The notes beneath the pieces are model-generated. The model did not search any database and was not told the origin of the DNA. It was given only the letters and a program-made list of their open reading frames with translations. This document shows positions 26,739 through 36,439 of a DNA stretch of 64,000 nt, in pieces (the first letter of the stretch is position 1; the number at the start of each line of letters is the position of its first letter). The stretch comes from Anaeromyxobacter oryzae (GTDB lineage: Bacteria; Myxococcota; Myxococcia; Myxococcales; Anaeromyxobacteraceae). Made by a program: the position numbers and the translations under genes. The stretch covers positions 2,998,501 to 3,062,500 of the forward strand of contig NZ_AP025591.1 in NCBI RefSeq assembly GCF_023169945.1, given 5' to 3'.

Positions 26739-28151
26739 ATGCACGCGCTCGTCGCCGCCGCCGTCGCGATCCTGCTCTCCGCCGAGCCCGGGAACCCCGC
26801 CGCCGAGGCCCCGCGCGAGAGCCCGCCGCCGCCCGGCCCGACCCCGGCCTTCCGGCTCCCGGCGCTCCGGCGCTTCACGCTCGACAACGGCCTGCAGGTG
26901 ACGCTCGTCACGGTCGGGCAGATGCCGAAGGTGACCGTGCAGCTCGCCGTCCGGATCGGCACGGGCGACGAGGCGGCCACCGAGACCGGGCTCGCGAAGC
27001 TCGTCGCCGACATGCTCGTCGAGGGTACGAAGACGCGCTCCGCGCCCGAGCTCGCCGCGCTCGCCGCGCGGTGGGGCGGCTCGGTGGAGACCGCGGTGAC
27101 GGCGGACGAGACCACCGTCGGCGGCACCGTGCTCTCCGAGTTCGCGCCGGACCTCGTCGCGCTCGTCGCCGACGTCGCCCGGAACCCCGCCTTCCCGGAG
27201 AAGGAGCTCGAGCGCGTCCGTACCGACCGGATCCGGGAGATCACCATCGCCCGCACCATCCCGCAGACGCTCGCGCAGGAGCGGTTCCTCGCGCTCACGT
27301 ACCCCGGCCACGCGTATGGCCGGCTGCTGCCGACGCCGGAGCAGGTGAAGGGCTACGCGCGCGCCGACGTCGTGAAGTTCCACGCGGCGAGCTTCGGCGC
27401 GGGGCGCGCGCACCTGTACGTCGCGGGCCGCTTCGACGCGGCGCGGACCGAGGCCGCCATCCGGGAGGCGTTCGCCGGCTGGGCGCGCGGGGCGCCTCGG
27501 CAGCCGGTCGCGGCGCGGCCGGCCTCGAAGCGCGAGGTGAACCTCGTCGAGCGCCCGGGCGCGGTCCAGTCGACGCTGTACGTGGGCCTCCCCGTGCTCG
27601 ATCCGCGGAGCCCCGACTACCTGAAGCTCGTCGTCACGAACACGCTCCTCGGCGGCTACTTCTCGTCGCGGATGACCGCGAACCTCCGCGAGGCGAAGGG
27701 CTACACCTACTCGCCCCGGAGCCTCGTGTCGGTGCGGGCCGGCGCGCCCGGGTACTGGGTGCAGGTCGCGGACGTGACGACGGCCGTCACCGGCGCGTCG
27801 CTGAAGGAGATCTTCGGCGAGATCGACAGGCTCCGCGCGGAGCCCCCGACCGCGAAGGAGCTCCAGGCGGTGCAGGCGTACCTCGCGGGCCAGTACGTGC
27901 TGGAGGTCTCGCGCCGGGAGGGGCTCATCGAGCGGCTCCGGTTCGTCGACCTGCACGGCCTCCCGGAGACCTGGCTCGAGCAGTACGTCCCGACCGTGAA
28001 GGCGGTCACGCCCGCCGACGTCCAGGCGATGGCCCGGACGTGGCTCGACGGCTCCCGGATGACGGTGGTGGTGGTCGGCGACCGCAAGGAGATCGAGGGG
28101 CAGGTGAAGCCCTTCGGTGACGTCGTCGTCGCGGCGCCGCCGCGGACGTGA
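26739..28151 (+). CDS. M16 family pseudopeptidase partner subunit
   Basis: The 470-residue protein has a signal-like start, a Pro-rich linker, then two M16 halves. Where the zinc motif should be it reads GLAKLVADMLVEGT, so HxxEH is absent. The C-terminal half keeps the substrate-binding Arg/Tyr pair (SSRMTANLREAKGYTYS). This is the usual pattern of the non-catalytic partner in an M16B heterodimer. It follows the active subunit by 10 bp and surely shares its transcript. Confidence 0.88.
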   Translation: MHALVAAAVAILLSAEPGNPAAEAPRESPPPPGPTPAFRLPALRRFTLDNGLQVTLVTVGQMPKVTVQLAVRIGTGDEAATETGLAKLVADMLVEGTKTRSAPELAALAARWGGSVETAVTADETTVGGTVLSEFAPDLVALVADVARNPAFPEKELERVRTDRIREITIARTIPQTLAQERFLALTYPGHAYGRLLPTPEQVKGYARADVVKFHAASFGAGRAHLYVAGRFDAARTEAAIREAFAGWARGAPRQPVAARPASKREVNLVERPGAVQSTLYVGLPVLDPRSPDYLKLVVTNTLLGGYFSSRMTANLREAKGYTYSPRSLVSVRAGAPGYWVQVADVTTAVTGASLKEIFGEIDRLRAEPPTAKELQAVQAYLAGQYVLEVSRREGLIERLRFVDLHGLPETWLEQYVPTVKAVTPADVQAMARTWLDGSRMTVVVVGDRKEIEGQVKPFGDVVVAAPPRT

Positions 28152-28254
28152 CGGCCGCCCGCCGGGAGGGACGCGCCCCGGCACGGGCGCTCGCCCTGCG
28201 GGGGACACGATCGCGCAGGTTGCCATTTCGCCGCAGTGAGCAAACGTTCACCGC

Positions 28255-29031
28255 GTGCGACGCCTCGCTCGCCCGCTCGTTGCGGGCGCCCTCCTACTCG
28301 CTGCCTCGGTTGCCCAGGCACAACCTCACCCGCTGAAGGTCGATCTCAAGATCGACCTCCCGGTGCTCGCCTTGACCGGGGCGTCCGCCCTGGGGCTCGC
28401 CCTCCCCCAGCTCGCGCCGTCGAAGTGCCGGCTCTGCGTCGCCGATGACTTCGACCAGGACGCGCGCTCCGCGCTCCGCTGGAAGGATCCGGCGATCGCG
28501 CGCCACGCCTCGGACGTGCTCGTGTCGGGGATCATGCCGCTCGGCGCCGCCTCCGCGCTCGCGCTCGCCGCGTACGGGGAAGGAGGCTCGCCGCGGACCT
28601 TCATGGAGGACGGGATCGTCGTGGCGGAGGCGGTCACGATCGCGACCACCTTCAACGGCCTCGCGAAGGACACCTTCGCGCGCCGCCGCCCGGCGGCGGG
28701 GGACCTCTCGATGCCGGGCTCGCGGAACAAGAGCTTCTACTCCGGCCACACCTCCCTCGCGTTCTCGCTCGCGACCGCCACCGCGACCGTCGCCACCATG
28801 CGCGGGTACCGGAGCGCGCCATGGATCTGGGCGGCCGGCATGGTCCTCGCGACCGGGGTCGGCTACCTGCGCGTCGCGGGCGACGCACACTGGCTCACCG
28901 ACGTCGCCGTCGGGGCGGTCGCGGGCGGGGGCGTGGGCTTCGCCGTGCCCTGGGTCTTCCACCGGGCGAACCGTGGCGGCGGCGTCGAGCTCGTCCCGGC
29001 GCCGGGGGGCCTCGCGCTCCACTTCCCGTGA
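28255..29031 (+). CDS. PAP2-family membrane phosphatase
   Basis: The 258-residue protein has a signal peptide (VAQAQ cleavage region) and several membrane helices. The three PAP2 motifs are present: KDTFARRRP, SFYSGHTS, and RVAGDAHWLTD with the catalytic His. Substrates in the family include undecaprenyl-pyrophosphate and phosphatidic acid. GTG at 28255 is the likely start because the signal peptide begins there. It stops 6 bp from the convergent otsAB stop. Confidence 0.88.
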   Translation: MRRLARPLVAGALLLAASVAQAQPHPLKVDLKIDLPVLALTGASALGLALPQLAPSKCRLCVADDFDQDARSALRWKDPAIARHASDVLVSGIMPLGAASALALAAYGEGGSPRTFMEDGIVVAEAVTIATTFNGLAKDTFARRRPAAGDLSMPGSRNKSFYSGHTSLAFSLATATATVATMRGYRSAPWIWAAGMVLATGVGYLRVAGDAHWLTDVAVGAVAGGGVGFAVPWVFHRANRGGGVELVPAPGGLALHFP

Positions 29032-29037
29032 CGCGCC

Positions 29038-31215
29038 TCAGCGCGCGTCGGCGAGGGCGGCGAGCAGCCGCCGCGCCGCGCGCACGTCGGGGATCCGGAG
29101 CGGCGCCCGGCTGGGCGCGGGGCCGACGTGGATCGCGACGCTCCCGCCCGGGAGCCCGGCGAAGAGGTCCTCGTCGGTGCGGTCGTCGCCCATCGCGAGG
29201 AGGAGCGTCCCCTCCGGCGAGCGGCGCGCGACCTCCGTCGCGATCCGGCCCTTGTGGATCCCGTGCACGCGGATCTCCACCACCTTGTCGCCGGGCAGGA
29301 GCTCGACCGGGACGTTGGAGAGCACCGTCGAGAGGTGGAGCGAGAGGTCCTTCGCCTGGGCCGCGCCGTACTCCGGGTCGGCGCCCCGGTAGTGCCAGGC
29401 GAACCCGGCGGTCTTCTCCTCGACGAGCGACCCCGGGGTCCGCTCGGCGAACTCGCGGAGGATCGCGCGGACGCTGTCCCGCCATGGCATGTCCGGGAGC
29501 GGCGCGCCCTCCCAGGCGGCGCCCGGGAAGCGGCTCCAGACCCCGTGCTCCGCGTGGAGCCCCACGTCGAGCGGGCCGAACCAGCGCTCCATGGTCCGGC
29601 GCGGGCGCCCGGAGACGAGGTGCACCTCCGTGCGCGGTCGCGCCGCGAGCCGGCGGAGGAGCGAGAGCAGCTCCGCGTCCGGCGCGGCGAGCTCCGGCGT
29701 CGTCGCGAACGGGACCAGCGTGCCGTCGTAGTCGAGGAGCAGGGCGAGGCGCGGCGCGGATGCGGCGCGGTCGATGGCGGCGCGGAGCGCGGCCGCCGGG
29801 GACGGCGCCAGGTCGGCGGGGACGCTCGGGCGCGTCCGCTCGAGGCGCGAGACGAACGCCCGCGCCCAGGCGTGCACGTCGTAGCCGAGCACGCGCTCGC
29901 GGAGCGCGGCCATCCGCGTGCGGCGCTCCTCCTCCGGCATGTCGAGGGCGCGGTGGAGCGCGGCCGCGGTGCGCTCGACGTCGAAGGGGTTCACGAGCAC
30001 CGCCTCGGCGAGCTCCGCCGCGGCGCCGGCGAACTCCGAGAGGACGAGGACGCCGTCGCCGTCCGACCTCGACGCCACGAACTCCTTCGCGACGAGGTTC
30101 ATCCCGTCGCGCAGCGGCGTCACGAGCACCGCGTCCGCGGCGCGGTACAGCGCGACGATCTCGTCCTGCGAGAGGCTGCGGTGCAGGTAGTGGATCGGCG
30201 ACCAGCGCGGCGTCGCGTACTCTCCGTGGATCCGGCCCACCAGCGCGTCCACCTCCGCGCGGTACTCGGCGTAGGCCTCGACGTTCTCGCGGGACGGGAC
30301 CGCGACCTGCACGAGCCGGATCGTGCCCCGCAGCTCCGGGTGGGCCCGGAGGAGCGCGTCGAACGCGAGCAGGCGCCGGGGGATCCCCTTCGTGTAGTCG
30401 AGCCGGTCGATGGCGACGAGGAGGCGCTCGGCGCCGGCCCGGGTCTCGTCGGCCAGCCGCTGCACCTTCTCGCTCGCGGCCACCGCGCCGAGCTGCGCGG
30501 CGTCGACGCCCATCGGGAAGACGCCGAGGATCACCTCCCGCGCGCCGAGCCGGATCCGGTCGACGTCGGTGGGGAGCCCGAGGAGCCGGAGGGCGGAGGA
30601 CGCGAAGTGGCGGACGAACGTGGCGGTGTGGAAGCCGAGCAGGTCCGCGCCGAGGAGCCCCTCCAGGATCCGCTCGCGGTCGGGGAGGATCCGGAAGATC
30701 TCGGACGAGGGGAAGGGGATGTGGAGGAAGAAGCCGATCCGCGCGTCCGGGATCCGATCGCGGAGGAGCTGCGGGACGAGCATCAGCTGGTAGTCGTGGA
30801 TCCAGACCAGGTCGCCCGGCTCGTGCCGCGCCGCGATCGCGTCGGCGAACCTCTCGTTCACCGCCTGGTACGCGTCGAAGTCCTTTACCTCGGGGGGGAG
30901 ACGCGCGGTCTCGTAGTGGAACAGCGGCCAGAGCACCGCGTTCGAGTAGCCCTCGTAGTAGCGGGCGATCTCGTCCCTGGAGAGCTGGACCGGCGAGAGA
31001 CGGAGCGCGTCGAGCTGCCGGTCCACCTCGGCCCGCTGCCGGGCGTCCAGGCCGTCGAGGTCGCCGGGCCAGCCGATCCACAACCCCCCGAGCCGCTCGT
31101 GCGGCCCCTTCATGCCGGTCGCGAGCCCGCCGGAGCTCCGCTCGACGGAGAGCGCGCCGTCGGCGGCGTGGACCGTGACCGGCAGGCGGTTCGAGGCGAT
31201 GAGGAGGCGCGCCAT
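29038..31215 (-). CDS. Bifunctional trehalose-6-phosphate synthase/phosphatase
   Basis: A 725-residue fusion. Residues 1-460 are an OtsA-type GT20 transferase (ASNRLPVTV, the GG near 29, [32 protein letters not shown]) making trehalose-6-phosphate from UDP-glucose and glucose-6-phosphate. Residues about 490-725 are an OtsB HAD phosphatase ([33 protein letters not shown]) releasing trehalose. All catalytic motifs of both parts are intact. The ATG follows GAGGGATCC, and TAGCTT at 31251-31256 is a possible -10. Trehalose is a compatible solute and stress protectant. Confidence 0.94.
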   Translation of the reverse strand: MARLLIASNRLPVTVHAADGALSVERSSGGLATGMKGPHERLGGLWIGWPGDLDGLDARQRAEVDRQLDALRLSPVQLSRDEIARYYEGYSNAVLWPLFHYETARLPPEVKDFDAYQAVNERFADAIAARHEPGDLVWIHDYQLMLVPQLLRDRIPDARIGFFLHIPFPSSEIFRILPDRERILEGLLGADLLGFHTATFVRHFASSALRLLGLPTDVDRIRLGAREVILGVFPMGVDAAQLGAVAASEKVQRLADETRAGAERLLVAIDRLDYTKGIPRRLLAFDALLRAHPELRGTIRLVQVAVPSRENVEAYAEYRAEVDALVGRIHGEYATPRWSPIHYLHRSLSQDEIVALYRAADAVLVTPLRDGMNLVAKEFVASRSDGDGVLVLSEFAGAAAELAEAVLVNPFDVERTAAALHRALDMPEEERRTRMAALRERVLGYDVHAWARAFVSRLERTRPSVPADLAPSPAAALRAAIDRAASAPRLALLLDYDGTLVPFATTPELAAPDAELLSLLRRLAARPRTEVHLVSGRPRRTMERWFGPLDVGLHAEHGVWSRFPGAAWEGAPLPDMPWRDSVRAILREFAERTPGSLVEEKTAGFAWHYRGADPEYGAAQAKDLSLHLSTVLSNVPVELLPGDKVVEIRVHGIHKGRIATEVARRSPEGTLLLAMGDDRTDEDLFAGLPGGSVAIHVGPAPSRAPLRIPDVRAARRLLAALADAR

Positions 31216-31309
31216 GGATCCCTCGCGGGTCCGGAGGGCCCACGACGGAAAAGCTACACACCGGGCCGCGGGGCGCCGTGCGGGCGGGCGGGGGCAGGCC
31301 CGGGAGGAG

Positions 31310-34300
31310 TCACCCCGCCGCGAGCGAGAGCCCGCGCACCAGGAAGTAGATCGCGTCGGGGTGGTGCAGGACGATCGCCGACGTGGACTGCTCCGGGACC
31401 ATCTGGTTCGCCTCGGTGAGCGACACGCCGATGGTCCGGTCCGGCTCGAGGAGCTTCCAGACCTGCCGCTGGTCGGAGAGCTCGGGCCAGGACGGATAGC
31501 CGGGGGAGTAGCGCTTCCCCTGACCGTCGGGGAGGCCCAGCTCCGTCCGGACGTGGCGGTGCCAGTACTCCGCGAGGGCCTCGGCGGTCTCGACGGCGAG
31601 GCCGTGGAGGAAGAGGCCGCGGGTGTAGTCGCCCTTCTCCTGCGCCTCCTCCGCGAGCCTCGAGGCGGCGTCACCGACGGTGACGACCTGGAAGGCGCAC
31701 ACGTCGGCGCCGCGCTCCTCACGGAAGAAATCGGCGCGGCAGAGGTTCCGGTCGTCGGGCTGGCGCGGGAGCTTGAGGCGCGCGAGCTCGTCCTTCCGGT
31801 GCGCCGGGTCGAGGACGACGAGGTCGTTCCCGTCCGCGTGGCACGGGAAGTACCCGTAGACCACCTTCGGCACGAGCCAGCCGTTCGCCTGGGCCTCCGC
31901 CTTCAGCTCCTCGAGCTTCGGCCCGAACTCCTCGCGGATGAGCTTCTCGTACTCGGCGCCCTTCGCCTTCACGCCCCACTGCAGCTTGAAGAGCTCGGCG
32001 AGGTCGAGGTGCGGCCACACGTCGGCGAGCGCGATCTGGCCGGCCGGCACGACGCGCGCGCCCCAGAACGGCGGGGAGGGGATGCGCGCGGCCGGCGGCA
32101 CCGACCCGGACCTGCGGGTCGGCGCCGGGGCCAGCACCGCGTCGGCGGGCCGGTCGCGGTTCGCGATCGCCTTCTGCAGGACTTCGTGCTTCACCGCGTC
32201 CCGGCGCGCGGGATCGACGAGGCCCTCGACGATCTCGAGCCCCTCGAACGCGTCCTTCGCGTAGAAGACGCCGCCCGCGTACGGGGCGCCGTCCTGGGCG
32301 AAGTGGGTCTTGTAGCCGAAGCGCCGGTTGATCGCGGCGCCGCCGATGATCAGCGGGAAGGTGAGGTTCCGGCGGTGCAGCTCCTCGACGCAGAACGGCA
32401 TCTGCTTCGAGGTGGAGACGAGGAGCGCGGAGAGGCCGATCGCGTCCGCGTTCACCTGGACCGCCTTCTCGAGGATCGTCGCCACCGGGACCTGCTTCCC
32501 GAGGTCATGCACGGTGAAGCCGTTGTTCGAGAGGATGGTCTTCACGAGGTTCTTGCCGATGTCGTGCACGTCGCCGTACACGGTGGCGAGGACCACGTTG
32601 CCCTTCGTCGCGCCCTCCTTCTTCTCGAGGAACTGCTCGAGGTGGGCGACGGCCTTCTTCATCACCTCGGCGGACTGGAGCACGAACGGGAGGATGAGCT
32701 CGCCCGCGCCGAATCGGTCGCCGACGTCCTTCATCGCCGGGAGGAGCACCTCGTTCAGCACCGCGACCGCCGGGCGGCGGGTGAGCGCGTCGTCGATGAG
32801 CGCCTCGATCCCCTCCGGCCTGCGGTGGAGGATCTGGAGGTGGATGCGCTCCTCGGCGCTCTTCGCGCCCGCCGCGGCGAGCGGGTCCACCGCCGCCTTC
32901 TCCGGCGCGCCCTTCGCGCCGAAGTGCTCGATGAGCCGCGCGAGCGCGTCGGGGCGGCGGTCGAAGACGAGGTCCTCGGCGAGCACCCGCTCGTCCTCGG
33001 GGATCGCCGGGTACGGGCGGATGTCCTTCGGGTTCACGATGGCGAGGTCCAGCCCCGCCTTCACCGCGTGGTAGAGGAACACCGAGTTCACGACCTCGCG
33101 CGCGCTCTTCGCGAGGCCGAAGGAGACGTTCGACACGCCGAGGGTGGTGAGGACGCCCGGGTTCTCCGCCTTGATCCGCCGGATGCCCTCGATCGTCTCG
33201 ATCGCGCTCTTGCGGTACTCCTCCCCGCCGGTGGCGAGCGTGAAGGTGAGCGCGTCGAACACCAGGCTGTCGTTCGGGAGCCCGTACTCGCGGGCGACGG
33301 CCACGATCCGCCGGGCGATCTCGGCCTTCCGGTCGGCGGTCTGCGCCATCCCCTTCTCGTCGATGGTCATCGCGACCACCGCCGCGCCGTAGCGGCGCAC
33401 GAGGGGAAGGATCCTCTTCACGCGCTCGCCGGACTTCTCGAGGTTCACCGAGTTCACGATGCAGCGGCCCGGGTAGACCTTGAGGGCGCCCTCGACCACG
33501 TCCGCCTCGGTCGAGTCGATCATGAGCGGCGCGTCGACCGCCTGGGAGAGCAGCTTCGCGAGGGTCCGCATCTGCGCGCCCTCGTCGTCGCGCTCGTTCA
33601 GCGCCACGCAGACGTCGAGCACGTGCGCGCCCGCCTCGACCTGGCCACGGGCGATCTGCAGGAGCCCCGGGTAGTCGTCGGCGAGGAGCAGCTCCTTCAC
33701 CTTCTTCGAGCCCTGCGCGTTGAGGCGCTCGCCGACGACGAGCGGGCGCGGCTCCATCGCGAGCGGGACCGCCTTCATCGCGGAGGAGAGCTCGGCGGCG
33801 GGCGCGGGGCGGACGCGGCGCGGCGCGCTGATCGCGTGCACGCGCTCGACCACCTTCCGCATGTGCTCCGGGGTCGTCCCGCAGCAGCCGCCGACGATGT
33901 CCACGCCGTACTCCGCGACGAACGACGCCAGGGCGTCGGCGAGGTCGTCCGGCGAGAGCTTGTAGACCGCGTGCCCGTCGACGTTCTCGGGCATGCCGGC
34001 GTTCGGGAGGACCGAGACGTAGTGCGAGCACTTCTCGCCGAGGTACTTCACGGCGCCCCGCATCTCGGCGGGGCCGGTGGAGCAGTTGAGGCCGATGGCG
34101 TCCACCGGGAGCCGCTCGAGGGTCGCGAGCGCGCTCCCGACGTCGGTGCCGAGGAGCATCCGGCCGTTCGCGTCTATGAGCGTCGGCTGGGCGATGAGGA
34201 AGACGTCCCGGACCAGGTCGCGCCGCACCGCGTCCACGGCGAGGACGGCGGCGCGGAGCTCGAGCATGTCCTGCTGCGTCTCGACGATGATCGCGTCGAC

Positions 34301-34762
34301 GCCGCCCTCGACGAGGCCGCGCGCCTGCTCGAAGAAGATCCGCTCGAGCGCGTCGGCGGTGATGTTCCCGAGCGCGGGATCCGACGACGACGGGAGCATG
34401 CCGGTCGGGCCGATGGAGCCTGCCACGAAGCGGGGGTGCTCCGGCGTCGAGAAGCGCTCGGCCGCGCGGCGCGCGAGGATCGCTGCGCGGAAGTTCACCT
34501 CGTAGGTCCGGTGACCGACGCCGTACTCGTCGAGCTTGAGCCGCGATGACCCGAAGGTGTTGGTCTCGACGACGTCGCAGCCCACGCGGAAGTAGCGGCC
34601 GTGGATGTCCTCGATGAGGTCGGGGCGGGTGAGCGTGAGGAGGTCGTTCGCGCCCTCCTTCCCGCCGAACTCGGCCGCCTTGAGCTGGTGCCGCTGGATC
34701 TGGGTGCCCATCGCGCCGTCGAACACGAGAGGGCGGCGCTGCAGGGCTTCGCGGAAGGTCAC
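31310..34762 (-). CDS. metH: Cobalamin-dependent methionine synthase
   Basis: MetH transfers a methyl group from methyltetrahydrofolate to homocysteine via methylcobalamin. The 1150-residue protein has all four modules: homocysteine domain (FDGAMGTQIQ, zinc Cys in NCSTG and GGCCGTTPEH), pterin domain (VGERLNAQGSKK, about 350-600), cobalamin domain with DVHDIGKN supplying the axial His, and a C-terminal reactivation domain (GYPSWPELSDQ). The start is GTG at 34762, which directly begins the conserved region; the ribosome site is weak. I saw no cobalamin or SAM riboswitch in the 168-bp upstream gap. Confidence 0.96.
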   Translation of the reverse strand: MTFREALQRRPLVFDGAMGTQIQRHQLKAAEFGGKEGANDLLTLTRPDLIEDIHGRYFRVGCDVVETNTFGSSRLKLDEYGVGHRTYEVNFRAAILARRAAERFSTPEHPRFVAGSIGPTGMLPSSSDPALGNITADALERIFFEQARGLVEGGVDAIIVETQQDMLELRAAVLAVDAVRRDLVRDVFLIAQPTLIDANGRMLLGTDVGSALATLERLPVDAIGLNCSTGPAEMRGAVKYLGEKCSHYVSVLPNAGMPENVDGHAVYKLSPDDLADALASFVAEYGVDIVGGCCGTTPEHMRKVVERVHAISAPRRVRPAPAAELSSAMKAVPLAMEPRPLVVGERLNAQGSKKVKELLLADDYPGLLQIARGQVEAGAHVLDVCVALNERDDEGAQMRTLAKLLSQAVDAPLMIDSTEADVVEGALKVYPGRCIVNSVNLEKSGERVKRILPLVRRYGAAVVAMTIDEKGMAQTADRKAEIARRIVAVAREYGLPNDSLVFDALTFTLATGGEEYRKSAIETIEGIRRIKAENPGVLTTLGVSNVSFGLAKSAREVVNSVFLYHAVKAGLDLAIVNPKDIRPYPAIPEDERVLAEDLVFDRRPDALARLIEHFGAKGAPEKAAVDPLAAAGAKSAEERIHLQILHRRPEGIEALIDDALTRRPAVAVLNEVLLPAMKDVGDRFGAGELILPFVLQSAEVMKKAVAHLEQFLEKKEGATKGNVVLATVYGDVHDIGKNLVKTILSNNGFTVHDLGKQVPVATILEKAVQVNADAIGLSALLVSTSKQMPFCVEELHRRNLTFPLIIGGAAINRRFGYKTHFAQDGAPYAGGVFYAKDAFEGLEIVEGLVDPARRDAVKHEVLQKAIANRDRPADAVLAPAPTRRSGSVPPAARIPSPPFWGARVVPAGQIALADVWPHLDLAELFKLQWGVKAKGAEYEKLIREEFGPKLEELKAEAQANGWLVPKVVYGYFPCHADGNDLVVLDPAHRKDELARLKLPRQPDDRNLCRADFFREERGADVCAFQVVTVGDAASRLAEEAQEKGDYTRGLFLHGLAVETAEALAEYWHRHVRTELGLPDGQGKRYSPGYPSWPELSDQRQVWKLLEPDRTIGVSLTEANQMVPEQSTSAIVLHHPDAIYFLVRGLSLAAG

Positions 34763-34918
34763 GTCGGTTCCGTCCTGGAGTGGCCGGCGCGCGCGAGGGG
34801 GCGCCCGCCGGGGTCCCTTGAATAACACCGCGCGGGGCGGCGATCGAGCATGCGCCGGCGGCCGCACCGGCGGGAGGGGCCCCGCCTGGCCGTCCGCTGC
34901 GCTCCCCGCGCCCGGCGC

Positions 34919-34924
34919 TACAAT
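34919..34924 (+). promoter_or_regulatory. -10 TACAAT before the AmrS-like gene
   Basis: TACAAT, close to consensus, ends 6 nt before the GTG start at 34931. There is no room for a ribosome site, so the transcript is probably leaderless. Confidence 0.55.
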
Positions 34925-34930
34925 CTCAGC

Positions 34931-35998
34931 GTGATCCACGAGGCGCGCTACTGGGAGCCCATCGCGGACGGCCGCGTCCGGTGCACGCTCTGTCCCAGGG
35001 ACTGCGTGCTGCACGAGGGCCAGGCCGGGTTCTGCTACGTGAGGCAGAACCGGGCCGGGAAGCTCGTCTCCCTCGCGTACGGCACCTCGACCGGGTTCGC
35101 CGTCGACCCGATCGAGAAGAAGCCGCTCGCGCACTTCCACCCGGGGACGACAGTCCTCTCGTTCGGGACCGCGGGCTGCAACCTCGGCTGCCGCTTCTGC
35201 CAGAACTGGGACATCTCGAAGGCGCGCCTCGACGAGCTCCGCGCGGAGGACACCCTCACGCCGGAGGACGTCGTCGCGTTCGCGCAGGCCCAGGGCGCCC
35301 CCGCGATCGCCTTCACCTACAACGACCCAGTGATCTGGGCGGAGTGGGCGATCGACGTCGCGCGGGCGGCCCGCGCGGCGGGGCTCTGGACCGTGTTCGT
35401 CACCGCCGGCTACGTGTCGCCCGCGGCGCGGGAGGAGATCTTCCCGCTCATGGATGCGGCCAACGTGGACCTGAAGGCGTTCACCGAGGACTTCTACGCG
35501 AAGCGGACGCTCTCGCACCTCGCGCCGGTGCTCGACACGCTCGAGTGGCTCGCGAAGGAGAAGAAGGTCTGGGTCGAGGTGACGAACCTCATGATCCCGG
35601 GCCTCAACGACGCGCCGGAGGAGACGCGCGCGCTCTCGGTGTGGATCCGCGACCACATGGGCGTGGACGTGCCCCTGCACTTCACCGCGTTCCACCCGTC
35701 GTTCAAGATGATGGACCGGCCGCGGACGCCGGCGGCGACGCTCACCCGCGCCCGCGCCATCGCCCGGGCGGAGGGCCTCCGGTACGTCTACACCGGGAAC
35801 GTGCACGACCCCGACGGCCAGACCACCTTCTGCCCGACCTGCGAGGCGCGCGTCATCGAGCGCGACTGGCACGCGGTGCGGGCGGTCCGGATGAAGGGCG
35901 GGGCCTGCGCGGCCTGCGGGACCGAGATCGCCGGCCGCTTCGGCGCGACCGCGTCCCCGAGCGCCGGGATCCGGCGGTACCTCGGGGTGCGGGCCTAG
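34931..35998 (+). CDS. amrS: AmmeMemoRadiSam-system radical SAM enzyme
   Basis: The 355-residue protein has an N-terminal Cys pair region (CTLCPRDCVL, GFCYVRQN), the radical SAM triad CNLGCRFC near residue 90, and a C-terminal zinc-like Cys set (CPTC..., CAACG). This order matches AmrS and related pyruvate-formate-lyase-activating-like enzymes. The function is unresolved. AmrA and AmrB (Memo) usually accompany it but are absent here. GTG at 34931 is supported by the TACAAT hexamer. Its stop overlaps the convergent gene's stop (CTAG). Confidence 0.87.
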   Translation: MIHEARYWEPIADGRVRCTLCPRDCVLHEGQAGFCYVRQNRAGKLVSLAYGTSTGFAVDPIEKKPLAHFHPGTTVLSFGTAGCNLGCRFCQNWDISKARLDELRAEDTLTPEDVVAFAQAQGAPAIAFTYNDPVIWAEWAIDVARAARAAGLWTVFVTAGYVSPAAREEIFPLMDAANVDLKAFTEDFYAKRTLSHLAPVLDTLEWLAKEKKVWVEVTNLMIPGLNDAPEETRALSVWIRDHMGVDVPLHFTAFHPSFKMMDRPRTPAATLTRARAIARAEGLRYVYTGNVHDPDGQTTFCPTCEARVIERDWHAVRAVRMKGGACAACGTEIAGRFGATASPSAGIRRYLGVRA

Positions 35999-36330
35999 GG
36001 CGTCGCCGGCGCCGGCTTCGGGCAGACGTCGGTGCTGTTGAAGTCCTCGACCGAGAGGCCGCAGGACGCCTTCCCGCACTCGGTCTGCACCCACGCGCAG
36101 AAGTCCGCGCCCTGGGGCTCGATGCAGGTGTCGAGGCGCGCGCTGCAGATGTCCTCGACGTCCTTCCCCGGGTTGGCGCTGCTGATCTGGTTCTGGACCT
36201 GGCGCTCGCAGGTGTCGCGGGTGGTGCCCGATCCGACGCAGCGGCAGAGGCGGTTCCCGAGCTCCTGGCAGGGCCCCTTGCAGGCGGCGAGCGAGAGCGC
36301 GGCGACGAGGACGGCGAGGGCGGGGCGCAT
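35995..36330 (-). CDS. Cysteine-rich lipoprotein of unknown function
   Basis: The 111-residue protein has a canonical lipobox (LSLAAC, Cys17) followed by ten further cysteines, an even number that could form five disulfides in the periplasm or on the cell surface. I know no family. The spacing (RLCRC, FCAWVQTEC, SC, VC) suggests a small disulfide-knit fold. It is tail to tail with the AmrS gene with a 3-nt overlap. Confidence 0.75.
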   Translation of the reverse strand: MRPALAVLVAALSLAACKGPCQELGNRLCRCVGSGTTRDTCERQVQNQISSANPGKDVEDICSARLDTCIEPQGADFCAWVQTECGKASCGLSVEDFNSTDVCPKPAPATP

Positions 36331-36425
36331 CGGAGGCGGGGAGGATCCCCCGGGAGCCCCCCCGCGTCAAGGAGAGCGGACCGTCGCCGCTCGCCGTGAA
36401 TGCCCCGCGGGCCCGGACCGTCTGT

Positions 36426-36431
36426 TATCAA
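36426..36431 (+). promoter_or_regulatory. -10-like TATCAA before lolA
   Basis: The hexamer ends 8 nt before the lolA ATG. AAGGA lies in the same interval, so either a leaderless or a very short-leader message is possible. Confidence 0.35.
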
Positions 36432-36439
36432 GGACCGCC

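Noticed and set aside
31112..34549. A 1145-codon open frame antisense to metH, and similar long antisense frames (e.g. 46145-51643, 28821-31178, 541-1872)
   Set aside because: They mirror real genes. High GC removes stop codons in antisense frames, and the products are low-complexity Arg/Glu/Asp/Ala mixtures without motifs, while the opposite strand encodes complete known families.
34763..34930. SAM or cobalamin riboswitch before metH
   Set aside because: No recognisable core motif in the 168-bp divergent gap; only a TTATT-containing -10-like patch and GC-rich stems.
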